64,000 bases of DNA, from NCBI GenBank assembly GCA_028023455.1, contig JAQFVV010012674.1, positions 119,001 to 183,000 of the forward strand, in the 5' to 3' direction. Under the pieces are notes generated by a model, which searched no databases, was not told the origin of the DNA, and saw nothing but the letters and a program-made list of their open reading frames with translations. The DNA is from Epiperipatus broadwayi. Its lineage: Eukaryota > Onychophora > Udeonychophora > Euonychophora > Peripatidae. The stretch's first letter is position 1; each line of letters begins with the position of its first letter. A program made the position numbers and the translations under genes. Below, piece after piece: positions 26,226-43,080 of this stretch.

Positions 26226-26301
26226 CACACACACACACACAGATATATATATATATATATATATATATTGTACCATTTTGTTTATATATATATATATATA
26301 T
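26226..26301. repeat. CA and TA microsatellites with duplicated element end
   Basis: CA run, TA run, then TTGTACCATTTTGTTTA, another TA run and TTGTACCATTTTGTTTA again. The repeated 17-mer is the left terminus of the giant inverted repeat, present twice, each copy preceded by TA. Confidence 0.85.
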
Positions 26302-29300
26302 TGTACCATTTTGTTTAGGTTAGAATGGATTATTTCTAATAATTTACTGAAAATTTTTAAATTTTAAAGTTGGATAAGGGATGATATATGTTGTGGGTTA
26401 ATAATCTTTGAATAATTTAGTTAAGGCAAGTAAAATAATTGATGTATAGTGTTGGGTTGGTATTTGTAAGAAAACAGTTAACTAAAAATCATTATAAGAT
26501 TGTATGGTTGGGAGAACTGGCCATAATAAATACTGATTTAATAAGTCTTATAAATAATAATTAGGATAAATTTTAAAAGTGATGCTTTAAAGTTAAATGA
26601 ATAGATTTAGTAATAATAATTGTATTTAATGACTATATTTTTAAAATTATTTGATTAAAAAATAATAATGTGGGAGAAAAGTGTATTTTTTGGTTTCATA
26701 ATATTAAAATAATTATTTTAAAATTGTGCTATAATAATGATTATGTAACATTTTATAAATTAAATTATTATTTTAGTCTTTAAATTATTAGCGCCTTATT
26801 TAGTTTTGTAAATCATGTGACGCACCCTTGTGTTCAAAAATAGAATAATATTATCTCTTATAAACGTTAAATTGGATTTTAAAAGTGAATATAATAAATA
26901 AAATCAGATTTATGTTTTTTGTTGAAAATAAATACGTTAAGTTCAAAATAAAGTAGAAATGGTAATAAATATTGAAATGTGATTTTTAAAAATTATTTTA
27001 GAGTCTTTAGTAAGTGAAAATAAAATGTGAAAATTAAGTAAGAATTGAATAATATAATAAAAATAAATATTTAGTAAATTATTATTAACTGTAACTCTAA
27101 ACCAAGATTCATGGTCCCGGATAATTTGAGGCCAGGATTGTTTAACAGAACAATCAAAATTGGAATCATCTGGAGTATTTAAGAGCTGTTTACATTTTGG
27201 CAGATGATTATTGAGCTGTTATCTCATTCTACTGATGTGCTATATAACATCGTTAGTATTTTGACAATTTCGGTAAAGTATTTAGTAGTGTAATAATTCA
27301 TTTTATTTAGCTTCAATTTTTATAAAAATACATCAGTTTATTATTACAAGATTGTGATATGGAGGAAGAGGGCTAAAAAATTAAATAATTCCTTACTTAG
27401 CTGATTTGTTTTCGTTCAATTTGTCATCAACTTAAACATGAAGAAGTCATCACTAAATATAAAAAAAATTAATGGAGGTATTCAAATATTATTATCGTAT
27501 AAAGTATATAATTTTGCCTATATTGATAAGTCATATTGATTTATGACTAAATTTCATAAAAAGAACATCATGGAAAAAATATATATATATATATAAATAT
27601 TTTCATTAAAAGATATAAAGTTAAATGAGATAATATATTTTATGAAGAAAATTTATTTAAAACACAATGGAAAAATACTTTTAAAGGGAAAAAAACTTTT
27701 AAACTTGACCGAACAATTATTTTAGAACATGGAGATATTCCTTTCTGAAGAAATATTGGAAATAATTTAAAATTGAAGTTTTCCTAGAAAATATAAGATC
27801 ATTTGCGAGTATGTGACTTATATCCTATTTTAAAAAATATCACAAGTTAGTCATTAAGGTATGCAGGTCATACAAAAGTTTATTTAAATTATTTGGGAAA
27901 ATAATTTAAGGAATTTGAAAATATTGGGAGAAGTATTGGTTGTATCAGAATATATTAAACCTCAGTAAATATGGAAAAGTTACAAGAATTTGGAAAATTA
28001 TCTTGATGAAGAGTATTTCAAAATTAGATATTTACCTAACAGTACCTGTTGAAGTATTTAAATAAGTTTTGGAGATAAGAATAATATTAATTGTATTAGT
28101 GTAAGTCTTATAAAATAAAAGTAAACATATCGTATTTAACTTGAACTGTCAGTTTGGATTATATATTACAAAATTAAGAACTAGAGCATGCATGATTATT
28201 GATGTCAAAAGTGTGTATTAATGTTTTTTTACCAGGAGAAAAGATACTTCCTGTAATGAACTTATTATCAAGAAAAAAAATATTTCATCGTAAGAAATTC
28301 TAATAAAATTATTGTAAATATGGTTTTCATAGTATAAATATAGCATAGATACAGAAAACATTAAATTATTTACTAATTTAGTAATTAAAATTTATTGTAA
28401 AAAAAATATTTAACTTAATATATTTTAAAGTGTGATAATGTGGAATAAACGATAATAAAATGTTTACTTAGATTGTACTCCAGATGACATTACTAAGTAA
28501 TTGCCAACAGAAATTACATATGGTAATAATGTAAATTATTAATAGTTTTAAAATGCGTTTGTTATTTTGTATGGATGGATGCATATATAAAACACACACC
28601 TACACATAATTTATCATTTGTTTAGTTATTTAAGAATATGCATAATTTTAATGATATCTTAAAGATATTTAAACTTAAAAGAAATATAAGTATATCATTC
28701 TATTAAAACTGAATTGGATGTGTTGTTGAATAATTTAAAGTGTTAAAAATATGACACTGATTGTTTGTGCTAAAGTTTGAGAACTATTAAAGAATGAAAT
28801 AATCTTGTCTTATTAGTTAGTTAGACTGTTATTCTAAAAATGAATTTATTTGTTATTATAGAAATGAGAAGATGAATTTAGCGATGTAACTTGGTGAATT
28901 TTAAATGCTAATATCTTAGTATTAGGTTAGATAAGACCAGGATAATATTGTATGTAGGTTTTATTTATATGGGAAGAATAATATACTATATTGTTGTTTA
29001 TACAAGTATAGCTAACATAGCCCTATATCTTGGTTTATATTCATGGCAGTGTTTATTTTTCTATATGTTAAAGCTTAATGTGCCATAGTGCTAAATGAAT
29101 AGCCTGGACATTATACTTGGTAGAAGAGGTTCTTAAACAAATAAGTTATACCTCAGTTCATGTACACCATTTCCATGATAGTTAGTTGATAAAAGGTTAC
29201 ATTGAAGTTATAGTTTACCCCATATGCCTACTAGTTGATGTGTTATTGAAATTTAATGGATTACATTGAAAAAGATGGTTGTTTTAAAATTGTAAATAAT

Positions 29301-30900
29301 AAATGAGTTTGGAAATAGAGAATTGTGAAATTGGATAAGATAAGTTATGTTGCTTAGATTACAATAAGTGTAAAAAATTATAAGAACATAATTTCATCAT
29401 TGAAAGAATCATAAAACTTTTATAGCTGAAAATAATATTTATTTATTTTTTATGAAATGAATAGTTGATAATTTAAAAAATATTATAATGATATTACTTC
29501 ATTATTAAGAATTTTTTAAAAGGACATACTTATAATGCATATTTTTATTTATGATTAAAGGTAATAGACTGAATCGTGTTGAATGAATGAAAGTAATCAT
29601 AAGTTTTACAAAAAATAATTTTCTAACAACACACTTATACATCCATGATATTTAAAGTTTAAAGTAATAATTATTAAGTAGCTTAGTTTGATGGTATGCT
29701 ATGAATTAAGGTTGTTCATATGAATATTATTGAAGAACGACTATACAGAATAATTAGTAATTTTTAAAAACTAAATAACAAGGATAAGTTCACAGTAAAA
29801 GTATTACCTATATTTTTTTTAAAACCTATAAAGTAATAATATCGAATAACTGTAATAAAAAAGTTATATAATGATATTTTAAAAAAATAAGAAATATTTT
29901 ATTTACGAAATGTTCTGTATCTTATGTTTTAAGTCATTTGATTTGTCTTGAAAAAATACCTGAATACGAATAAATAGAATTCTTTCAAAATGTAAATAAT
30001 GTAAATAATTTTATTGTTAAGTTTGTTAATAAAATTGTTAAATGTGTTTTATAAGTCTTGGTGTTGACTCGATTTCTTAACATAATATTTGCACATCATA
30101 TATACATTTTTTATTTAAGAGTTATACTATTTTATTGATTTATTTTATTTAAGAAGTTTTAATAATTGTATTATTATAATGGTCATGGAATAATTACCAA
30201 AGATTTACATTAAATTATCTTAGTAATGATTGCCACATATTCTCAGATTGTAATATCATACAAATATATTATCTAGGATGCCATATGGATAATAGAAAAT
30301 TACATTACATTTGGTTATGTGATATCTAAGAACAACATTATAAGTAAAAAAGATAGGAGAGTGAATTATAAAGATTAGTATTACTATTTGTTATTATTAA
30401 TATTATTAAATTGTAGTTAGGAATGATATTAAATCCTTTATCATACTTGATTACAAAAGTTATAACTAATTTTTATTATTTTAAGAGAACCTGAGAAAAT
30501 TTGAGTTAAATTAGTTTTGAGAAAGATATTGAAATTAATTTGTTCAAAGTTATTTACTTAATTAGTTTTGATTAAAGACATACGAGTACTATAAATGTAG
30601 TATTTAAGTAACAAAAATAAAGATAGTATTCTTATGCCATTAAGGTGATATCCAGTGGGAGATTAGCTTAATGTATTCACTCTGCCACTTGTAAACTAAC
30701 TTCATAGTCTCATGATTTGATTAGATATTCATTTATATCATTCTATAAACCATAACTATATTATTATTTATTAATTATGTTAATTTAATCATTGATATTC
30801 TTAAAAAAATATAGTTATTGTTAATTTAGATACATTTTAAATAAACACAGATATTTATCTGAGCTAGATCAAGTGATTATAACTATATATTTCCTAGAGG
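26302..30900 (+). repeat. Left arm of giant inverted repeat
   Basis: AT-rich, with G clearly commoner than C on the plus strand. No open frame above 60 codons. No gene recognised. Similar to the right arm only when that is reverse-complemented. Confidence 0.6.
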
Positions 30901-30908
30901 TGAGGGTA

Positions 30909-30909
<1 letters not shown>

Positions 30910-30967
<58 letters not shown>
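30910..30967. repeat. TA microsatellite
   Basis: TA tract with one break, left border of array B. Confidence 0.95.
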
Positions 30968-30972
<5 letters not shown>

Positions 30973-31101
30973 AACAAAAAAAAAACAAGTTAAAATCTTG
31001 CTAACGCTTGTATTTATGTCAACAGATGGCTTTCTACCAAAAACACCGTCAAGCATATGTTTACATAAACGTCAGAGCATGCATTCACTATCTCTAATTT
31101 T

Positions 31102-31161
31102 AATTCCACTTTCAGATCATGATTTCAAGCTATTTGCTATCATCAGTGAAATACAGGAATT
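31102..31161 (-). ncRNA. Hammerhead ribozyme B1 (type I, core intact)
   Basis: CUGAUGA (31140-31146), stem II AGC / GCU around AAAUA, GAAA, stem III from palindrome AUCAUGAU, cleavage after AUC. Stem I pairs UGAAA with UUUCA and GGAAUU with AAUUCC across an internal loop. The 10.1-11.1 pair is U-U, a weak point. Confidence 0.75.
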
Positions 31162-31496
31162 TTAGAAAACTAGATCTAAACACAAACTCTGAGCATTTAT
31201 GAAACAGTTTCTGTTCAGCTTGCAAGCATGAATCTTTAACACACAATGTCTTCAAACTCAGCATAGCAAGCCAGATAGCAACATGGGTCTGATTTCAGTT
31301 CAGCATCACCACATAGTAGAAGCCTCTGCAATATATATCATTTCTAGAAAGACCTCAAAGGTACATTTACGAAAAACAAAAAAGTTAAAAACTTGCTAAC
31401 ACTTGTATTTATGTCAACAGATGGCATTCTACCAAAAACACCATCAAGTGTATGTTTACATAAACGTCAGAGCATGCATTCACTATCTCTAACTTT

Positions 31497-31556
31497 AATT
31501 CCACTTTCAGATCATGATTTCAAGCTATTTGCTAACATCAGTGAAAGACAGAAATT
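31497..31556 (-). ncRNA. Hammerhead ribozyme B2, core mutated
   Basis: Same fold as B1 but the core reads CUGAUGU (A9 changed), so likely inactive. Stem I UGAAAG / CUUUCA is kept. Confidence 0.65.
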
Positions 31557-31894
31557 TTAGAAACTAGATCTAAATACAAACTCTGAGCGTTTATGAAACA
31601 GTTACTATTCAGCTTGTAAGTGTGAATCTTTTAGACATGTAATGTCTTCAAACTCAGCATAGCAAGCCAGATAGCTACATGGGTCTGATTTCAGTTCAGC
31701 ATCACCACATAGCAGAAGCCTCTACAATATATATCATTGCTAGAAAGACCTCAAAGTACATTTATGAAAAACAGAAAACAAGTTAAAAACTTGCTAATGC
31801 TTGTATTTATGTCAACAGATGGTGTTCTACCAAAAACACTATCAACCCTATGTTAACATAAACGTCAGAGCATGCATTCACTATCTCTAACTTT

Positions 31895-31954
31895 AATTCC
31901 ACTTTCAGATCATGATTTCTAGCTATTTTCTAACATCAGTGAAACACAGGAATT
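31895..31954 (-). ncRNA. Hammerhead ribozyme B3, core mutated
   Basis: CUGAUGU core and altered stem II loop; GAAA, palindromic stem III and stem I are retained. Likely inactive. Confidence 0.6.
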
Positions 31955-32056
31955 TTAGAAACTAGATCTAAACACAAACTCTGAGCGTTTATGAAACTGT
32001 TTCTATTCAGCTTGCAAGCGTGAATCTTTTAGACACGTAATGTCTTCAAACTCAGC

Positions 32057-32114
32057 ATTCCACTTTCAGATCATGATTTCAAGCTATTTGCTATCATCAG
32101 TGAAAGACAGGAAT
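32057..32114 (-). ncRNA. Hammerhead ribozyme B4 (core intact)
   Basis: CUGAUGA at 32094-32100, stem II AGC / GCU, GAAA, AUCAUGAU and AUC cleavage triplet, stem I UGAAAG / CUUUCA plus GGAAU / AUUCC. The unit deletion joins exactly at the outer end of its stem I. Confidence 0.75.
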
Positions 32115-32454
32115 TTTAGAAAGTAGATCTAAACACAAACTCTGAGCGTTTATGAAACTGTTTCTATTCAGCTTGCAAGCATGAATCTTTTAGACAAGTA
32201 ATGTCTTCAAACTCAGCATAGCAAGCCAGATAGCTACATGGGTCTTCTCAGTTCAGCATCACCACATAGTAGAAGCCTCTGCAATCTATATCATTGCTAG
32301 AAAGACCTCAAAGGTACATTTATGGAAAACAAAAAACCAAGTTAAAAACTTGCTAATGCTTGTATTTATGTCAACAGATGGCATTCTACCAAAAACACCG
32401 TCAAGCGTATGTTTACAAAAACGCTCAGAGTTTGTGTTTAGATCTAGTTTCTAA

Positions 32455-32514
32455 AATTCCTGTCTTTCACTGATGATAGCAAACAGCTTGAAATCATGAT
32501 CTGAAAGTGGAATT
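32455..32514 (+). ncRNA. Hammerhead ribozyme B5 (core intact)
   Basis: Plus-strand copy in the inverted part. CUGAUGA 32470-32476, GAAA from 32490, predicted cleavage after C32501. Stem I UGAAAG (32502) with CUUUCA (32464), and GGAAUU with AAUUCC (32455). Confidence 0.78.
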
Positions 32515-32853
32515 AAAGTTAGAGATAGAGAATGTGTGCTCTGACATTTATATAAACAAACGCTTGACGGTGTTTTTTTTAGAACGCCATTTGTTGACAT
32601 AAATACAAGCGTTAGCAAGTTTTTAACTTGTTTTTTGTTTTTCATAAATGTGTCTTTGAGATCTTTCTAGCAATGATATATATTGCAGAGGCTTCTACTA
32701 TGTAGTGATGCTGAACTGAGATCAGACCCATGTAACTATCTGGCTTGCTATGCTGACTTTGAAGACATTACGTGTCTAAGTGATTAATGCTTGCAAGCTG
32801 AATATAAACTGTTTCATAAACGCTCAGAGTTTGTGTTTAGATCTAGTTTCTAA

Positions 32854-32913
32854 AATTCCTGCCTTTCACTGATGATAGCAAATAGCTTGAAATCATGATC
32901 TGAAAGTGGAATT
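32854..32913 (+). ncRNA. Hammerhead ribozyme B6 (core intact)
   Basis: CUGAUGA 32869-32875, stem II AGC / GCU, GAAA from 32889, predicted cleavage after C32900, long two-part stem I as in B5. Confidence 0.78.
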
Positions 32914-32999
32914 AAAGTTAGAGATAGTGAATGCATGCTCTGACGTTTATGTAAACATACGCTTGATGGTGTTTTTGGTAGAACACCATTTGTTGTTTT

Positions 33000-33005
<6 letters not shown>

Positions 33006-33065
<60 letters not shown>
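33006..33065. repeat. TA microsatellite
   Basis: Right border of array B and left border of a family D pair. Confidence 0.96.
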
Positions 33066-34336
<1,271 letters not shown>

Positions 34337-34369
34337 AACCACCACGAGGACAAGACATGGAAGAAAAAG
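34337..34369 (+). CDS. Candidate 33-nt microexon
   Basis: A 33-nt GC-richer island lies exactly between a splice acceptor (T-rich, ending TTTTAG at 34336) and a donor (GTAGAT from 34370). Length is a multiple of three. Read with two leading bases it gives PPRGQDMEEK, a plausible hydrophilic linker, and all surroundings are very AT-rich. It may be an in-frame microexon of a plus-strand host gene whose other exons lie outside the window. The host protein is not recognised. Chance AG...GT flanking cannot be excluded. Confidence 0.3.
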
Positions 34370-34584
34370 GTAGATTTTTTTAGGCATTTCTATTTATTTG
34401 TTTATTTTTTTGTATATATATATATATAAATGATAAACTTATTTTTTTAGTTTAAAATTAAATTTCAAATGATATTAAATAGAATCACATCAATAACAAC
34501 TGAAAATGTGTTGGTGTCATATTTATCTTATTATTTCAATTTCCAAACACTGATTTTAAACATCCTTAGACATTTATTTTGTTG

Positions 34585-37260
<2,676 letters not shown>

Positions 37261-37799
37261 AGGGAATTATAAAAAGAAAATTAAATTTTGATATAGGATT
37301 GACTTTTTAAAAACAATATCAAAACAATATGTATTGAATTTATTTATCGTTTAAAGATGTATGGAATAATTGGGTGGTGGTAATGGAATAATGGTAAAGA
37401 TTAATCATTTAATAAGTACAGGGATGATGATTTCATGTTTTCAAAAACTAAAATTAAATAGAAAAGTAGAAAAATTGTTTGGAACATATTTCTAAAAATT
37501 AATTTATATATTGTCTTGAATTGCAAAATATTTATATAAGACATTTTTGATAAAGAGTTAAAAAAATAGTACGAAATGTCAACTTCTTTGTAATAAACAA
37601 TTTTATACCAATTTATTATTGTGGATTTGAAAAAAAATATCTTCATATCTGTTTTTGGATATAAAACACGATGATACATGATAAAAGTAGATGTTTTGAA
37701 TAAACAGATATTTTTTTTTCTGAAAATATCAAACACTACTTGTGTTAAAAAGGATAAAGGTATAATATTATATTTAATGTATAAATATCAATATAGAAA
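37261..37799. other. AT-rich interval, no gene recognised
   Basis: Only a 111-codon minus-strand open frame (37401-37736) of low-complexity Phe/Ile/Tyr composition, not considered coding. Confidence 0.4.
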
Positions 37800-38034
37800 A
37801 ATGGTAGGGGGATTTCACCTTTGTGGTTGAATGGGGATGCCTTACAATATGTTGAGTTTTTGATTGTTATTGATATTGGGATTAACTAAGTATTACATAC
37901 CCGGAGTCTAGATTCAGTCTAGAGGATTTGAACATAGACTTTCAAACTACTTTCAACTATCCAATTTATCTCATACAACCATTAAAGTGTAAAGATTTTT
38001 TATCTTAATATAAACCAAGCACTGATTATATATA
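37800..38034 (+). repeat. Family D fragment
   Basis: Shares TTAAAGTGTAA, then ATTTTTTATCTTAATA and AAGCACTGATTATAT with family D at 60.87-60.92 kb. It breaks off at a TA tract before the ribozyme. Confidence 0.5.
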
Positions 38035-38251
38035 TATACGCAAATTTATAAATAAATATTTAAAAATACAGTATTTAAAAGATTATAAAAATAAATGTAT
38101 AACCGTCGCTTAGGAGCGCTTTCAACTAACTTGTAGATTTGACAAAGCTACAAGTTAGTTGAAAGCGCTCCTAAGTGACGGTTATACATATATTTTTTAT
38201 AAGCTTTTAAATACTGTATTTTTAAATATTTATTTAAAAATTTGCGTATAT
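38035..38251. mobile_element. Palindromic MITE, 217 bp
   Basis: Near-perfect inverted halves: TATACGCAAATTT at the left, AAATTTGCGTATA at the right, and in the centre AACTTGTAG with CTACAAGTT around a loop of about 11 bp. It sits in a TA tract, no ORF. Confidence 0.88.
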
Positions 38252-38259
38252 TATTTTGA

Positions 38260-41200
38260 AGAAATACAGATATCGATTTATAATATTATATATATAATAA
38301 TTTAATATAATATTGTGATAACTGATTTATGACCAATAAAATAATGTAAAATTATGATTATTTAATTAAAAAAATACCAATAAATTCTAAAAATAATTAT
38401 TTATTTATCTTTTTGTGCAAAATTATATATTTGTTTCAATTATTATGAATATATCGTGATTTCATGCAGTGAAGTGGAGAAATAAACAATTCAAACACAA
38501 TTTTTTTTTTTTTTAAAACAAATTTTAACAAAGTTTATTAATAACAACAAAATAAAATACACAATTTATATACACTAATTACAATGAATATCTTTATTTT
38601 ATACTTTACATTTTTATCTACTGGGTTATAAAAAATATTTTATATTTTAGTTATGTCTTTATTTAGACTTAAGACAAAATAAAATGTTACCATTTGGTTT
38701 CTCTTTGTGGTTAACTTATTACAAATATATTTATTTACTTTATTAACAAAATATTCCATCCTTAATATTATTAAGCTATATTTTTCTTAAAACACATTCG
38801 TAGAAAACAAAATTAACTTTATAATGAGTATGGATTTCTTAAAATATTAAAACGAATTTCATCTTGCAATGTCAAAGATGTTATATAAAACATTTATCCA
38901 AAATTTATTATTAGATTTTAGTGGATATCATTTATCACACGATGTTTACTAATCATAATATATTCTTATTTAGCCTTACTTTAGTATGATATAAGTGTAA
39001 TAATCAATATATTCCTGTTGTTCAATAAACAAAAAATATATTATGCATATTTCTTACATTTATTGTACATTATTGTATTTTAAAAATATGCAATACTTAT
39101 TTTTCATTTAAAAATAATAATAAAGCATTCAAAATTTATTAACATTTTAAAGAAAATATCTTTGTTTAGAGACTCTATTCTAAAAATTTATATTTCATTT
39201 CCGAAATAAAATTCAAAATATATTCTATGATTCTTTCCTTTCCTTTAGGATACATTGGACCTTCAATTTCAAGTTATAAAATTCTATACCTTCTAAGCAA
39301 ATAAACCAATCTTATACAAAACGATAGCATAACCTAAGCTCTAAATTATTTACCATTTCTTTTTAAAATATCTTACTAAATGATGCAGTTACATGAAATA
39401 AAGATAGCGAAATAGATGCATAGGATTTAAGGAAGAAAGCTAGAGTATCACTCATAACATATCTCAAAATCATGGCACAGTGTATTAACTAGATATAGAG
39501 GTATGACATTTACCTGTTTAATATCCTATACTACATAAACGCTGTTAAAGCTATTCCTTCAGTTTTATTAGAAGATCAAATATTTAAAGAAATATAAAAC
39601 ACTGTCCAAATAAAATGTGTACCAGTCATAGGGCTTTGTTAACTATGCTGATATCTACACAAAGTCTATAAGTATTATTCACATTCACATTCCTTATAAC
39701 ATCCTATTTTTTAAAAACATCATCTTGGTTTCCTGTCTACCCAAGTACTTCCAAGTCACTATTTCATTAGTATTTGTCTCGAGATTTTCCACATCTTACA
39801 TCGATAAATAACTATCTGCATTTACAAAACAATAAATAAAATTCACTGATAATTTTAAAACAATCGCTGTTCCACAAGAAAAATCTGTCTACTTCATTAT
39901 TATGTATGCTTAATCATATACAATCTAATCAGATAATATTTGAGTATCCAATAACAATAAAAGTTTTAAAGGAATCACATAAATAGTTGTTACTATGTTG
40001 GATTATATCACTAATATAAAATCATTGTATGCATATATTCAAATCAATCCTATCTCATAATGTTTTTAAAATGTTGTATGAAAATGCATTTACATTTATA
40101 ATTAAAAAAAAACATTTATACTCCATTCTCACTATTCATAAATAATCTAAAAGAAAACAAAGAATATACATTATAAATTATTAATATTCATTATCATTAC
40201 CAAATAACCTTTATCTAGTCATCATGTTCAGTAGGCTTCCTTCATCCACTGGATATAGAACATCGCATACATAAAGAAAATACACTCCCATACACTTTAT
40301 CTAAAAATATTCTTATCTAAATTATTAAATTATATTTTATAAAATTTTAATGTTATTAATAAAATTAATGTTTATGTTTTCCTAATCTCGAAAATTTACA
40401 TTTAAGCTAAGTTAACAAAATAAAAGAAATCAAAAACTATAATTATGTATTCACTTGACAATAGTTCATGATAAGTCCAAAATGTTTATTATTTTCTCTA
40501 GAGTTTTTAAAATGTTCTCCAATAATTATTAATCCATTTTAGTACAGTTTATAGAAAATAATCCTGGGTTTTTACTGTACAGAATGATAATTATTAAATC
40601 ATAATATTAAATTAATCCCCATGAAACTTCTTAATATTCTCTGCCAATATTCTCTGCGGTGTATCTGATGCATCCTCTATCTAATTTAACTTTAGTTATC
40701 CGATAGACTTTTAAGTACTATTTATATTTTCATGGATCCATCTTTTTATTTAACTATATGTTAACTATTTTTATACAGGTTTCCATTCTTAATAAAGTGC
40801 TTTAAAACAAATACTTCTAAAGATGCATTTTTAATATTTCTGAGACTAGAAGTTTTATATATCACAATGCTTTTAATAAAATCTTCTCTGTAATTTCTTC
40901 CTTTAATTCTTTCAAGATATTTTTTTTAGAAAAATGTTTCCTTCAAAAAGGACTAAACATTTTATTCCTTTTGATATAATATTTTATAAAACGATTCATA
41001 AGATATAATTGTCTTATTACTATTTAAAAAATAAATCTTGGATAAGCTTATAAAATAATGCGTCTCTAATTTTTTTAGATGGCAAATAGTTTTCCATTGC
41101 ATCTGTATAATATCCATACTGTAGTTTTTATGTACTAAAACAGTTCTCCATTGAAGCATTAATGAAGCTGTATCAACAAATATTCCAAACATTTTTACAG

Positions 41201-42529
41201 TATTATAACTTATATACATTTTATTTCGTAGTATATCCATTTTTTATTGTGAAATTTTAGGTTAAACTTAGAATAAAATAATCCTGGCAAGTAAACTGTT
41301 AAAACTTAGCAAATCATTTTCACAAAGATTCTAAAATATATTATATTTTAAACTCTCTTTTGCAAAATATTTCTTAAAAAATGTCAATTAGTTTTTGCAA
41401 ACAAAACTCTTAGAAAGTACTACAAATTGACTAAAATAAAAATTTAAAAATACTATCTCTTTGATAGCTACTAATATACCTTTCTCTGGTTGCAATCCAT
41501 TATTAATCTCCCTCTGATAAATCAGTTATAACAATATTTATACCTTGCAAGAATACCTTATCCTATTGATTAATTCTTACTTTTAGCTTGAGAACAAATT
41601 TACATAATTTGCAAACTTGCAGAATTAACTTTTGAAAATAAAAATTTATGACGTAAAAAACCCAAAATATTATTTAAAATATTACTTTTAAATCAATTAT
41701 CACTTTATCAAAATTATTTGAACATTTAAAATAACTTTTAAAATAATTTTAATATTTATCCCACTCTTAATATTCAATTTATCTAGTTTTATTTAAACAA
41801 AATATTTAATTTTTTTATTAACTGTATTCGTCTTTATAATACTACTTTAAAACATTTAGAAATAACTATGTAATATTTTAATATTCACTTCTATAACAGA
41901 TAATAATTCTATTCAACTCTATAATATAATTTTAAATATTTCAAAGTTTGTTAATCTAAATTCAAACAAGCATGTGTGTGAATGCTTGTAGTATACAAGC
42001 AACATGATTAATAAAATTTAAGACAGACGATTTTCAATCTATTTCTCTGTCTGGATTTATAAAATTGCTACACTTATTATATTAAGTAATATCATTATAA
42101 AATTTTGGAAGAACAATTTAAAAAATATAGAATTAAATACAATTTTCACCATCATAAAGTTTATTTTTAAAATGTACGATATTAATTTTGACTAATATAG
42201 ATGATTTATAAATTTAAATATAACATTCATTAACTATAAGTTTTAAACTATTAAAATCGAACTTTTTAAATATATTTTTAATATTTATAGCTGTGTTATT
42301 TAATATGGCCAGCTTTTGCAACCATATGCAACAATATTTAAAGCTTTACAAAACTATTTTTAAATGATTCGCTATAATTTTATATACTACATATTTTCTT
42401 AGCTTCAAATTGTACTTTATAAAATAATTGACAAACAATAATTAACATATCAAAAGAACATATTCTAAAATTTAAAATTTTTAGTAATTTACTGTAATTG
42501 ACTATTAATGACCTATAGAAAAGGGCACA
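38260..42529 (-). repeat. Right arm of giant inverted repeat
   Basis: AT-rich, with C clearly commoner than G on the plus strand, the mirror image of the left arm. No gene recognised; the 92-codon minus-strand frame at 40962-41240 is unsupported. Ends at a TA tract at 42529-42553. Confidence 0.6.
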
Positions 42530-42553
42530 ATATATATATATATATATATATAT
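42529..42553. repeat. TA microsatellite
   Basis: Short TA run at the right end of the giant inverted repeat. Confidence 0.95.
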
Positions 42554-43080
42554 TGAAACAGACAGATCGAAGAATCCATCTTAGTTTCATGGTTGTCATT
42601 TAAGAACGGTAATTCTAAACCACTATTTACCCGCAATGAGATTTTTTCTATTCCAAGCCACATAAATTTTAAGTTATTTATTTTGTGTTTGTTTAAAAAG
42701 AATTTAATGTAAAGAGTATGAGTATAAATGTCACAAATCATGATGAATAATATTCGTGTGTGTGTGGTTTGTGGATTTATATTAGCTCAATTTAAAAGTT
42801 TCAATTGCGTGTATATTTTCTTTAAATTTTAATTTTGCAAATTATACAAAGTCATTTAAAAATGCTGATCAAAAGTCACATTCCTTTGATCAGTATTTTT
42901 AATCAAAACCTTACTTGTACAAAATGTATAGAATAATTAATTTGTACTTTGATAAATTAAGATAATGAATTTATATTTTTGTATTCATGAATTCGATGTA
43001 ATTGTTTTGTCAATTTAGAATCTGTATTAAATTTAAAAATAAATGAAAACGAACAATGGAAATAAGAAGCGTAGAACTCT
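42554..43080. other. AT-rich interval, nothing recognised
   Basis: No feature supported. Confidence 0.45.

Larger units (their letters stand above)
30968..33000. repeat. Tandem array B with hammerhead ribozymes and terminal inversion
   Basis: About 397-bp units run on the minus strand from 32420 down to 30968 (unit edges near 30970, 31366, 31763, 32321), then the orientation flips at about 32418 and two more copies run on the plus strand to 33000. One ~235-bp internal deletion joins two minus units at about 32055. Each unit reads, in ribozyme sense, CATAAATGTACC, GCAGAGGCTTCTACTATG, AATCAGACCCATG, GAAGACATTACGTGTCT, GATCTAGTTTCTAAAATTCC, hammerhead, GCATGCTCTGACGTTTATG, GACATAAATACAAGCG. TA microsatellites bound both ends. 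Six ribozyme copies are present, four with an intact core. Non-coding; a retrozyme-like repeat. Confidence 0.85.
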
